A stretch of DNA of 59,102 nt, taken from contig JANYHG010000032.1 in NCBI GenBank assembly GCA_025359165.1, positions 1 to 59,102 on the forward strand, written 5' to 3'. The position numbers and the translations under genes are program-made. Shown piece after piece: positions 17,949-25,662 of the stretch. Positions within the stretch are counted from its first letter, which is position 1, and every line of letters starts with the position of its first letter. The DNA comes from Hyphomicrobiaceae bacterium. GTDB taxonomy: Bacteria; Pseudomonadota; Alphaproteobacteria; Rhizobiales; Hyphomicrobiaceae. The notes under the pieces are model-generated. The model had not been told where the DNA came from and searched no databases. It saw only the letters and a program-made list of their open reading frames with translations.

Positions 17949-19289
17949 GTGATGTCGAGCAACCCGATCGATCTGAGCGCGGTGGCGGCGGCCGAGGCGA
18001 TCGCTTCGCGTCACCTCACCTCGGAAGCGCTGACGAAAGCCTGCCTCGCGCGCATCCAGGCGCGCGAGGCCGACGTACGCGCGTGGGCGCATCTCGACGT
18101 CGACTATGCACTTTCGCAGGCGCGCGCGGCGGACAAAAAATTGGCCGGTGGCGAACCATTGGGTGCGCTGCACGGTGTGCCGGTCGGCGTCAAAGACATC
18201 ATCGATGTCGCGGGGCTCGGCTGCGAACACGGATCGGCGATGTTCGCAGGCCGGATGCCAGAACACGATGCGCTGTGCGTCGCCGCGCTGCGGTCGGCCG
18301 GTGCGATCATTCTCGGAAAAACGGTGACGACAGAGCTTGCCAACCGCAGCGCCAATCAGACCCGCAATCCGCACAATCTGGCCCATACGCCGGGGGGTTC
18401 GTCGTCGGGCTCAGCAGCGGGGATCGCCGATCGCATGATGCCGCTCGCACTGGGTACGCAGACCGCAGGCTCGGTCATCCGGCCGGCGTCATATTGCGGG
18501 ATTCATGGCATCAAACCGACGTTGGGCACAATCCCGCGCGGCGGCGCGCTGCTGCAATCGCACACGCTGGATACGATCGGTCTTTACGGTCGATCGGTCG
18601 AAGATCTGGCGCTCGGGCTGGATGTGCTGTCGGTGGAAGAGCCGAACGATGCGATGAGCTATCCGCGCGCGCGGGTCCGGTTTCTCGATCATGTCCGCCG
18701 TGGAGCAGGGGCAAAACCGAAGCTGGCGTTCGTACGCTCGCCTGTGTGGGATGCGGGCGAGGCTGCTATGCATACGGCATTGGAAAATTATGCGCGGTCG
18801 CTCGGCTCTGTCGTGAAAGCGATCGATCTGCCGGCGTCGTTCGAGCGGGCACGTGGGTATCAGTCCGTGATCATGGCGACGGAGTCGGCGCATTATTATG
18901 GGCCGTTGCTGGACGCGCATCCCGACACTATGAGCCAAGCTCTGCAGCAGCGGTTGGTGGCGGGGCGGGCAGTTCACGCCTGCGACTATGTCGATGCGCT
19001 GCAGGCACGCGAGCCGCTCTATCATGAGCTTGCCAACGTGCTCGACACGTTCGATGCCATTCTGACACCATCCGCGCCGTCCATCGCGCCGCGCGATCTG
19101 GGCTTCACCGGCGATCCGGTTTTCAATGTGATCTGGACGTATCTGGGGGTGCCCTGCTTAAACCTGCCGCTGCTCGAGATCGACGGCATGCCGCTTGGCG
19201 TCCAACTTGTCGGCAAGCGGCGCGAAGACGCCAAGCTGCTTGCGACGGCGCGGTGGCTGGAGGAAGCTACGCGCGGCGCAGGCTCGTGA
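17949..19289 (+). CDS. Amidase signature family hydrolase
   Basis: 446 residues from the GTG at 17949 (an ATG follows at once at 17952). The Ser-cisSer-Lys triad of the amidase signature family is intact: Lys82 in GVPVGVKD, the cis-serine Ser151 in PGGSSSGSAAG, and the nucleophile Ser175 in GTQTAGSVIRPAS. No signal peptide is seen, so it is cytoplasmic. It hydrolyses carboxamide or related C-N bonds; members range from acetamidase to allophanate hydrolase and GatA. This one lacks GatB/GatC neighbours, so it is not GatA. It sits 15 bp after the last transporter gene and is probably co-transcribed, which suggests that it processes the imported cargo. Its stop is only 3 bp from the stop of soxA on the other strand. 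Confidence 0.87.
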   Translation: MMSSNPIDLSAVAAAEAIASRHLTSEALTKACLARIQAREADVRAWAHLDVDYALSQARAADKKLAGGEPLGALHGVPVGVKDIIDVAGLGCEHGSAMFAGRMPEHDALCVAALRSAGAIILGKTVTTELANRSANQTRNPHNLAHTPGGSSSGSAAGIADRMMPLALGTQTAGSVIRPASYCGIHGIKPTLGTIPRGGALLQSHTLDTIGLYGRSVEDLALGLDVLSVEEPNDAMSYPRARVRFLDHVRRGAGAKPKLAFVRSPVWDAGEAAMHTALENYARSLGSVVKAIDLPASFERARGYQSVIMATESAHYYGPLLDAHPDTMSQALQQRLVAGRAVHACDYVDALQAREPLYHELANVLDTFDAILTPSAPSIAPRDLGFTGDPVFNVIWTYLGVPCLNLPLLEIDGMPLGVQLVGKRREDAKLLATARWLEEATRGAGS

Positions 19290-19292
19290 TCA

Positions 19293-20099
19293 TCATCGCC
19301 TGACGCCCGGTGCATCCAGCGGCAGATCCTGCGACCGCCATGCCAAGTAGAGTTCCAGCGCGACATACTCGGGGCTGCCGAACGGCAGCTGTTCTGCGCG
19401 GACACCCAGACTGCACGCACGCAAACGACGGTGCAGCGACCCCATCGTCTGCCATTCGAATCGATAGGCCGGCCATCCCCCGCTTTGGCCTTGGCTGATG
19501 GTGTCGCCACGCAGTTTCTGGCCGACGCTCTGATCGTGACACTGGGTGCACGCAAGGTTGAGCTGGCCCTGGCGCGTCACAAAGAACGAGCGACCGGCCT
19601 CGAATTGTGCGGCGGCTGCGCCATCAATCTTCACGTCGCGCGGCATGCCTCGGGACTGCAAGGTTATGTAGGCAGTCAGCGACAGCAAGGGCGCGCTTTC
19701 GTAGGCGTAGGGCGTAGCATGCTGCCGATCGGTGCGGCATTGATTGATACGGCCTTCCAGGTTCAGCAGCGCACCAGACTTGGCGTCGATCTGCGGGTAG
19801 CGGGTGGCGACGCCCTTCATGCTGGCGACAGCATCGCCGTGACAACCCGCGCACGACTTTCCATCGCCTGCGTCGGTGCTGGACCAAAGCTTTTCACCTT
19901 GTCCGACCCAGAGCATCGCGGGGTTGGCGCCATCATCTGCCTGCTGGGCTTGGGTGGCCGGTGATTGGTAGACATTGCCGGGCTTGGCAATGGCCGGGCG
20001 CGACGGAAGGTTGGTTTGCGCAGCCAAACTGCACAAACCCACGGCCTGCGATGCAGCGAAAACCAGCCCCACCACTATTGTCGATCGAAAGCAACTCAC
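19293..20099 (-). CDS. soxA: Sox sulfur-oxidation diheme cytochrome c, SoxA
   Basis: 268 residues from a GTG start that directly follows the soxZ stop. A Sec signal peptide is seen (TIVVGLVFAASQAVGLCSLAAQ). There are two haem sites, CAGCH at 83-87 and CTQCH at 184-188. The SoxA-specific cysteine is Cys229 in RLRACSLGVRAE, the residue that in the family becomes a cysteine persulfide and haem ligand at the active site. The end (YVALELYLAWRSQ.LPLDAPGVRR) is diagnostic of SoxA. With SoxX it joins thiosulfate oxidatively to the carrier SoxY in the periplasm. It is the last gene of the six-gene operon and ends tail to tail with the amidase gene, only 3 bp apart. Confidence 0.92.
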   Translation of the reverse strand: MSCFRSTIVVGLVFAASQAVGLCSLAAQTNLPSRPAIAKPGNVYQSPATQAQQADDGANPAMLWVGQGEKLWSSTDAGDGKSCAGCHGDAVASMKGVATRYPQIDAKSGALLNLEGRINQCRTDRQHATPYAYESAPLLSLTAYITLQSRGMPRDVKIDGAAAAQFEAGRSFFVTRQGQLNLACTQCHDQSVGQKLRGDTISQGQSGGWPAYRFEWQTMGSLHRRLRACSLGVRAEQLPFGSPEYVALELYLAWRSQDLPLDAPGVRR

Positions 20100-20432
20100 T
20101 CAAGTCACCGTCAGGGTGCGGGTCTCGACGGTTTTGCGGCCAGCGAGATCGGTCCATGTAAACGTGACGGGGCCGCTGTCGCCGACGATGGTGGAAAACG
20201 CGAAATATGGGTTGGCGGAAACGCCGGCAAACGTATCGGCAGCAAAGATGATCTCATCGAGATAGCGAACTTCGAAGTGCGCAACGATGTCACGCGGAAT
20301 GACGCGGCCATTCGCATCGCGGCGATAGCCGGTTTCCATCTCGTGTTGGATCAGCGTTTTGATGTCGATGATGTCACCGCGCTTGGCGGTCGCGGGCATT
20401 GAAATGCGCGTCGGGTGCGGTGTGTCGGCCAC
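20100..20432 (-). CDS. soxZ: Sox sulfur carrier subunit SoxZ
   Basis: 110 residues, of usual SoxZ length, with a GTG start preceded by GGAGA. The body fits SoxZ: RISMPATAKRGDIIDIKTLIQHEMETGYRRD near the start, then VRYLDEIIFAADTFAGVSANPYFAFST and a final beta-rich FTWTDLAGRKTVETRTLTV. It has no export signal of its own; in known systems SoxZ leaves the cell bound to SoxY by the Tat route. It forms the heterodimer that holds the SoxY carrier arm. The gap to soxY is 15 bp and to soxA is zero. Confidence 0.93.
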   Translation of the reverse strand: MADTPHPTRISMPATAKRGDIIDIKTLIQHEMETGYRRDANGRVIPRDIVAHFEVRYLDEIIFAADTFAGVSANPYFAFSTIVGDSGPVTFTWTDLAGRKTVETRTLTVT

Positions 20433-20447
20433 GGGTCGTCTCCGGTG

Positions 20448-20936
20448 TCAGCCGCCGTCGAGGCAGGCGGATAGCGTCACGAGGACGGACATGGTGCCCG
20501 ACCAAAGCGTACCGTCGCTCATTTCAGCCAATGCAGTCACGGTTTGCGTCGTCGCCAAACGAATGGTGCTTTGCACGCGGGCGCGACCGGAGCGCGGCCC
20601 GAGATGGTAGCGCGCGATAATGGCGAGCGGGTTTTGGCCGGCGATGATATGGATCGTTTTGACAAAGTCGGTCGCCGTCATGGCGCTCTCGACTTCGACA
20701 GAGAGTGCGACGACGTTACCGTTTTCGGCGAGCTCGGGCAGAACGAGTTTGACGCGCCCGGGCTTGATTTCGCGGCCGGCTGCGATGTGCGCGATCGCGG
20801 CTGTCGCATTGCCATCGTCCTCGAAAGCTGCGGCTGCTGGCCACGCCGATCTCGTCAGTGCCGCCGCCGTGGCGCCTGCAACGACGCTACGGCGCGAGAG
20901 TGTCGGCAGAATTCGGGTGCACGAAGGCTGCGGCAT
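20448..20936 (-). CDS. soxY: Sox sulfur carrier subunit SoxY with a variant C-terminal arm
   Basis: 162 residues from the ATG at 20936, two bases after the soxX stop; the longer frame to 21209 runs back through soxX. A Tat signal is seen (LSRRSVVAGATAAALTRSAWPAAAA). The body (AREIKPG-like GREIKPGRVKLVLPELAENGNVVALSVEVES) matches SoxY. In canonical SoxY the chain ends GGCGG, whose cysteine carries the sulfur intermediate. Here it ends SACLDGG, so the cysteine is kept (Cys158) but the flanking glycines on its N-side are replaced and two residues, Leu-Asp, are set before the final Gly-Gly. That is an unusual arm. It still looks like a working carrier, but reach or partner choice may differ. Confidence 0.88.
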   Translation of the reverse strand: MPQPSCTRILPTLSRRSVVAGATAAALTRSAWPAAAAFEDDGNATAAIAHIAAGREIKPGRVKLVLPELAENGNVVALSVEVESAMTATDFVKTIHIIAGQNPLAIIARYHLGPRSGRARVQSTIRLATTQTVTALAEMSDGTLWSGTMSVLVTLSACLDGG

Positions 20937-20938
20937 GA

Positions 20939-21499
20939 TCACTTCCCGAGCGAACTTAAAAAGGCGACGACGTCCTCGATCTCGATCGGCGACAAGACTG
21001 GCTTGTCGCGATAACGCGCATCGACCCGCGTAAGATGCCCAGTGCGATACAACGGCGGCATGAGCGTCAGAGGCGACAGCCGACTTTGGTCGACCAGTCG
21101 GAGGCGAATCTGCGCCGGCATCAAACGAGCGCCGACACCATCGAGAGGCGGACCGATCGTTCCCTGGAACTGCTCGCCCGGCACGGACAGCTGATGGCAA
21201 ATCAGGCAATTCCCATTAGCGCGGTCGAGTACGATGGCGCGACCCCGCCGGGCATCGGGATGCTCTGTCGTCAGCGGCACCGGAATGGCATCCGCGACGA
21301 CTTCGACATCATCCGGCGCGACAATGTTGGAGACGACATCGATCTTCGCGCCGACCGCTTGGGCCTGCGCGAAGATGGGTTGTAAAGAGACCAGCAGGGC
21401 AAATGCAGCAACTCTTGCAAACCACGCGAGGTGCCGCGACGCTGGCGGTACCTCCCATCGTCGTTCGCATCGCTGACGCTGCGACCGCCCTTGCCTCAT
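20939..21499 (-). CDS. soxX: Sox monohaem cytochrome c, SoxX
   Basis: 186 residues. The ATG at 21499 overlaps the stop of the molybdenum hydroxylase gene by 4 bp. A signal-type hydrophobic stretch (about 24-47, ending AQAQA) lies after a 23-residue basic lead. There is one haem site, CLICH at 98-102, with the likely axial methionine Met147 in LTLMPPLY. SoxX marks are IGPPLDGVGARL and LSPIEIEDVVAFLSSL. It forms SoxAX with SoxA and receives electrons when thiosulfate is joined to SoxY. The translational overlap with iorB ties the Sox genes to the Mo enzyme. Confidence 0.9.
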   Translation of the reverse strand: MRQGRSQRQRCERRWEVPPASRHLAWFARVAAFALLVSLQPIFAQAQAVGAKIDVVSNIVAPDDVEVVADAIPVPLTTEHPDARRGRAIVLDRANGNCLICHQLSVPGEQFQGTIGPPLDGVGARLMPAQIRLRLVDQSRLSPLTLMPPLYRTGHLTRVDARYRDKPVLSPIEIEDVVAFLSSLGK

Positions 21500-23724
21500 G
21501 CGCGAAGTTTTACATCGCGGATCGGTAGCGAACGCACCGGCTTACCGGTTGCTGCAAATATGGCGTTGAGCACCGCGGGTGCTGCGACGCAGATCGTCGG
21601 CTCACCGACACCTCCCCAGAATCCGCCCGATGGCTTAAGAACGGTTTCGATCTTGGGGAAATCTTCGAGACGCATGCTCTCGTAGGTATCGAAGTTCTCC
21701 TCGACGACGCGACCATCCTTGATGGTGATCTTCTGATAGAGGGATGCCCCGAGACCGTAGGCGACCGAACCCTGAACCTGGGCCTCTATCTGATCGGGGT
21801 TGACCGCGTATCCGCAATCGGTGCCCATCACGAGGCGATGGACCTTGAGTTTGCCGCGATCGGAGACCGAGACTTCGGCTGCTGCGGCGACGTAGCTGCC
21901 ATACCCCATGTGCTGGGCGATACCGCGGAACACGCCATCGGCGGGCTTGGTGGTTTCCCAGCCGATCTTCTCGGCGACAGCATTGAGAATGCCAAGATGC
22001 TTGGGATATTTCGCCATCATCTTGCGGCGGAAGGCGAGGGGTTCCTGGCCGGCTTCCTTGGCGAGTTCGTCCATAAAGCATTCGAGATAGACGGCGTTCT
22101 GGTTATTGTTGACACCGCGCCAGAAGCCGACGGGTATGTGCAGATTGCGCATCGCGTATTCGATGGAGCGATCAGCGATGTCATAGCCGAACTGCCCCTC
22201 CGGACCATCAGCGTTGAGGCCCTGATAGGCCGCAGGATCGGAGCCGTCTTTGTTCAGGCGCGATGGCGCGACCGCCGTCAAGATCGATGGGCCGGAGATA
22301 CGCATCTTGAAGCCGGTGATATTGCCCTGAGCGTCGAGGCCGGCATCTAGTTTGCATTGCGAGACCGGGCGGAAACGGCCCTGTCGCATATCTTCTTCGC
22401 GCGTCCAAATGGTTTTGACCGGAATGCCGGGCAACTGCTTGGCGAGCAAGACGGCCTTGGTCGTGTAGTCCTGGAAGCCACGGCGACCAAAACCACCACC
22501 GAGATGCACTTTGTAGACTTCGCACTTCGATGGCGGCAGGCCGGATGCTTCCGCGGTCGCCGCCAGCGATGCATCGCCGTTCTGTGTGGCGACCCACACT
22601 TCGCACTTGTCCGCCGTCCATTTCGCGGTGCAGTTCATCGGCTCCATGGTGACATGGTTCCAATAGGGGCTGTCATAAGTTGCGGAGATTTTCTTGGCAG
22701 AAGTTGCAATCGCCGCATCGGCATCGCCCGCCTTATTGCCGGTGAAGATACCTTCGTTCGACGTCAGGCCCGCCTTCAGAAGCTCGGCGATGCTGGCGGT
22801 CGACACTTTGTTGTTGGCTGTCTCGTCCCAGACCGGGCTCAGCGCATCGAGACCTTTTTTGGCCTGCCAAAACGTTTCGGCCACGACGGCAACGGCGGTG
22901 TCACCGACTTTATAGACACCCTTCACGCCCGGCATCGCTTTGACTTTGGCTTCGTCGTAGCTCTTCAGTTTGTTGCCAAATACGGGTGCGTCCATGATCG
23001 TCGCGGTCAGCATGTCGGGCAATTTCAAATCGATGGCGTAGACTTGTTTGCCATTGAGTTTATCGGCGGTGTCGAGCCGTTTGACACCCGCTTTGCCGAT
23101 CAGCTTCCAGGCCGAGGGATCTTTGAGTTTGACCGTCTTCAGGTCTGGGACCGGCAGCTTGGATGCTTCGCCGACGAGCTTGCCATAGGTGGTGGACTTG
23201 CCGGACTTGGCGTGGGTCACGGTGCTGTTTTCAGCTTTCAACTCGTCGACCGGGACGCCCCATAGTGTCGCTGCGGCCTGCAACAGCATGCCTCGCGCTG
23301 CGGCACCGCCCTGCCGCACATAATCCTGCGAACCGCGAATGCCGCGGCTGCCGCCGGTCGACATGTCGCCCCACACGCGATTGCGCGCGAGGTTCTGCCC
23401 AGGGGTCGGGTACTCGGCTTTGACTTTGGTCCAGTCACACTCGAGTTCTTCAGCAACCATCTGCGCAAGACCGGTCAGCGTGCCTTGGCCCATCTCGGAG
23501 CGTGCAATCCGGATCGTGACCTGATCATCGGGCGCGATCACAACCCAGGCGCTGACTTCGCCAGCGGTCGTCGCATCGGCCAACACCTTCTGTGCCAGCG
23601 CTTTCGTTATGAGGCCGCCGGCCCCTACGCCGAGTGCCAAGCCGCCAACGGCCGATGCACCAACGATGGTGCGGCGCGATACTTGTTGCGCGGTCGAGTT
23701 CGAATTTTGCTTCACGTTTTTCAT
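21496..23724 (-). CDS. Molybdenum hydroxylase large subunit (isoquinoline 1-oxidoreductase beta/aldehyde dehydrogenase type)
   Basis: 742 residues, of the usual length for IorB-type large subunits. It has a twin-arginine signal at the start (SRRTIVGASAVGG), so it works in the periplasm. Molybdopterin-binding motifs of the xanthine oxidase family are visible: GQGTLTGLAQMVAEEL, MSTGGSRGIRGSQDYVRQGGAAAR, LGGGFGRRGFQDYTTKA and GFWRGVNNNQNAVYLECFMDELA. Near the end, GGVGEPTI contains Glu708, the likely catalytic base of the family. It should oxidise an aldehyde or N-heterocycle and pass electrons to the iron-sulfur subunit encoded 10 bp upstream. Its stop overlaps soxX by 4 bp, so a c-type cytochrome acceptor is plausible. 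The substrate is unknown. Confidence 0.88.
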   Translation of the reverse strand: MKNVKQNSNSTAQQVSRRTIVGASAVGGLALGVGAGGLITKALAQKVLADATTAGEVSAWVVIAPDDQVTIRIARSEMGQGTLTGLAQMVAEELECDWTKVKAEYPTPGQNLARNRVWGDMSTGGSRGIRGSQDYVRQGGAAARGMLLQAAATLWGVPVDELKAENSTVTHAKSGKSTTYGKLVGEASKLPVPDLKTVKLKDPSAWKLIGKAGVKRLDTADKLNGKQVYAIDLKLPDMLTATIMDAPVFGNKLKSYDEAKVKAMPGVKGVYKVGDTAVAVVAETFWQAKKGLDALSPVWDETANNKVSTASIAELLKAGLTSNEGIFTGNKAGDADAAIATSAKKISATYDSPYWNHVTMEPMNCTAKWTADKCEVWVATQNGDASLAATAEASGLPPSKCEVYKVHLGGGFGRRGFQDYTTKAVLLAKQLPGIPVKTIWTREEDMRQGRFRPVSQCKLDAGLDAQGNITGFKMRISGPSILTAVAPSRLNKDGSDPAAYQGLNADGPEGQFGYDIADRSIEYAMRNLHIPVGFWRGVNNNQNAVYLECFMDELAKEAGQEPLAFRRKMMAKYPKHLGILNAVAEKIGWETTKPADGVFRGIAQHMGYGSYVAAAAEVSVSDRGKLKVHRLVMGTDCGYAVNPDQIEAQVQGSVAYGLGASLYQKITIKDGRVVEENFDTYESMRLEDFPKIETVLKPSGGFWGGVGEPTICVAAPAVLNAIFAATGKPVRSLPIRDVKLRA

Positions 23725-23734
23725 GGCGACGCCC

Positions 23735-24193
23735 TCACGCTTTCTTCATGTCGGCGGCCATGTGCACCGCAGCGCGGATGCGCTGATAGGTGCCGCAGCG
23801 GCAGATGTTGGTCATCGCGGCATCGATGTCGGCATCGCTCGGCTTTGGTGTTTTAGCCAACAGAGCGGTTGCGGCCATGATCTGGCCGGACTGGCAATAG
23901 CCGCATTGCGGCACATCGAGAGCGAGCCACGCCTTCTGCACGGGGCTGCTGCTATCAGCGGACAGGCCCTCGATCGTCATGATTTTGTCGGCAGCTTTGA
24001 CATCCTTGACGCTGATCGTACACGACCGCTGCAGTTCGCCGTTGATCTGGACGGAGCACGCGCCGCACTGGCCGACGCCGCAACCATACTTCGTGCCCGT
24101 CAAGCCCGCTTGCTCGCGGATAACCCATAACAAGGGCGTGTCGCCATCGACCTTCAAGTCAAGCATTTTACCGTTGATGTTCAAATTTGCCAT
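23735..24193 (-). CDS. Molybdenum hydroxylase [2Fe-2S] small subunit (IorA-type)
   Basis: 152 residues, the standard length. Two iron-sulfur sites are complete. The plant-ferredoxin-type site has C38, C43, C46 and C58 (CGVGQCGAC...C). The second site has C97, C100, C131 and C133 (CGYC...CRC). No signal peptide is seen; such subunits are exported together with the Tat-bearing large subunit. It carries electrons from the molybdenum centre toward an acceptor. It is the first gene of the operon iorA-iorB-soxX-soxY-soxZ-soxA, and the promoter should lie in 24194-24599. Confidence 0.92.
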   Translation of the reverse strand: MANLNINGKMLDLKVDGDTPLLWVIREQAGLTGTKYGCGVGQCGACSVQINGELQRSCTISVKDVKAADKIMTIEGLSADSSSPVQKAWLALDVPQCGYCQSGQIMAATALLAKTPKPSDADIDAAMTNICRCGTYQRIRAAVHMAADMKKA

Positions 24194-24599
24194 GCGCTGC
24201 TAAACCTTCTGAGGGAACGCGTGGCGGGACACTGTGACAGTTTGCTTGCCTTTACAAGTCGCGGCGTGCCGTTGCGATTTCAGGCGTCGGCAAAGGTGAC
24301 CTGCGGCGACCGAATGGCGGATACTATTCTGCGCTCCCCTAGCCACCCGGTCGTGCACGGCACCGAAGCTTAAACGATGATAAACACGTAAGGGCTGCGC
24401 ACGTGTGCTGGGCATCGGGCGCTTCAAGAGGCCGTCGCTCTCACGAATTGCTTGGCAAGCGAAAGAAAATATCAACTGTAATTGCGCCCACCACATTCGA
24501 AATTGGTGACGCATCGGACGTATTCACCAATGTGAAAGTCTCACAGACGTATCGTCACCGCAGCGGCCGTCGCCCGAACGGATACACGCTGGGAAAGCA
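24194..24599. other. Divergent intergenic region between the iorA-like and PilZ genes
   Basis: 406 bp without a supported gene. It must include the promoter of the leftward iorAB-sox operon and that of the PilZ gene. Frames on either strand have no ribosome site or recognisable sequence. I see no named regulator site. Confidence 0.5.
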
Positions 24600-24947
24600 A
24601 TGAAAAATCAATTATTCAGCTCGGCCGCTCTACTGCTCGAACAAGGGAATGCAGCGGGGCTGTCGGAGCATCGGCGACGCGATGAACGCGTCGACGTGTC
24701 GATCCGGGCATTGTGCCACGCTTTCGGCAGTTTCAAAACAGTGACAATTTACAATATCGCGCCGGGCGGTGCCGCGATCAAAGACTGTAAAAGCCTGCTT
24801 AAGGGGGATTTAATCGAGCTCGAGTTCCTCGACCACAGAATGATCGTAGCCACCGTCCGATGGTGGCTGAATGGGTTGTGCGGAGTCGAATTCGCATCGA
24901 GACTTAGCGACGAAGACACTTTGTTAACACGGCGAGTTCATCGATAG
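24600..24947 (+). CDS. PilZ domain protein, likely cyclic-di-GMP sensor
   Basis: 115 residues. The pattern HRRRDERVDVSIRALC near residue 25 is the arginine-rich first half of the c-di-GMP site (RxxxR). About 28 residues on, NIAPGGAAI stands where the usual (D/N)xSxxG motif is found. The serine is replaced by alanine, so binding may be weaker or altered. The rest (LKGDLIELEF... VRWWLNGLCGVEF) is the PilZ beta-barrel. It is a stand-alone domain that would act by protein contact. It is single, on the plus strand, and about 190 bp before the H-NS-like gene. Confidence 0.78.
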   Translation: MKNQLFSSAALLLEQGNAAGLSEHRRRDERVDVSIRALCHAFGSFKTVTIYNIAPGGAAIKDCKSLLKGDLIELEFLDHRMIVATVRWWLNGLCGVEFASRLSDEDTLLTRRVHR

Positions 24948-25138
24948 GGTCGATTGGGCCGCTCGCATAATCCGCGCCCGCGCTGGAACCAATTAACAAA
25001 GTGGTCGCAGATCAGCTTTCATGAGTCCGTAAAGGATTTTTCCTAACGGCAATCGGCGAGAGATTATTGACCGCATTCTGTTTACTCGCTAACACACACC
25101 GATCGAGACATCGACGACTTGTGGTTACGGAGAGAGAC

Positions 25139-25471
25139 GTGAAAGATTTCCAACTAGAAAAAATGACCGTGAAAGAGCTGGAAGCGCTCGATATCGAGCT
25201 CCAGGATGCCATCGCGGCACGCAAGGTCGCCGAAAAAGCTGAAGTTAAGGAAAAGTTGGCCGCGCTGGCTGAGAAGAGTGGGTTTTCGGTCGATGAATTG
25301 TTCGGCAAGCCACGCCGGAATGCCGCTGGCAGTGCAAAGGGCAAAGTCGCACCGAAATATCGTAACCCGCAAAATGCGACTGAGACTTGGACCGGACGTG
25401 GCCGCATGCCGCTTTGGATTAAAACGCTCACTGAAAAAGGTGCGAAACGCGATAAATTTCTGATCAAGTGA
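25139..25471 (+). CDS. H-NS family nucleoid protein
   Basis: 110 residues from a GTG at 25139 preceded by GGAGAG at 25129-25134; an upstream ATG at 25067 in frame lacks a ribosome site. The N-terminal half is a charged coiled coil (EKMTVKELEALDIELQDAIAARK), the oligomerisation part. The C-terminal half holds the H-NS core motif YRNPQNATETWTGRGRMPLWI, which binds AT-rich minor grooves. Such proteins silence horizontally acquired or virulence-type genes and organise the chromosome. A strong terminator follows at 25499, so it is a single-gene unit. Confidence 0.88.
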   Translation: MKDFQLEKMTVKELEALDIELQDAIAARKVAEKAEVKEKLAALAEKSGFSVDELFGKPRRNAAGSAKGKVAPKYRNPQNATETWTGRGRMPLWIKTLTEKGAKRDKFLIK

Positions 25472-25498
25472 TTTTGGTCGCCACCTAATGCATCAGGA

Positions 25499-25523
25499 CC
25501 CCGGCTTTCGCCGGGGTTTTTTT
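25499..25523 (+). terminator. Rho-independent terminator after the H-NS-like gene
   Basis: CCCCGGC-TTTC-GCCGGGG forms a 7-bp GC stem with a 4-base loop, followed at once by seven T. It lies 28 bp after the stop at 25471. Confidence 0.93.
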
Positions 25524-25662
25524 ATGGTGCGATGTTTGCGAGTCGCGGCAACGGCGGATCGTTCGTGTGGATCGTTCGTGTGTCGTTCGTGTTGCCTCTG
25601 CCAAGCTATCGGCGCAATCTGCAGCGAAAGGTCAGGCGTCGCGTCGTTCAAGAGTAGTCCCA

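Noticed and set aside
17825-19027. A 400-residue plus-strand frame overlapping the amidase
   Set aside because: Out of frame with the intact amidase triad and rich in Arg/Gly; a GC-driven shadow.
22357-23265. A 302-residue plus-strand frame opposite the Mo hydroxylase gene
   Set aside because: Shadow of a gene with strong family motifs on the minus strand.
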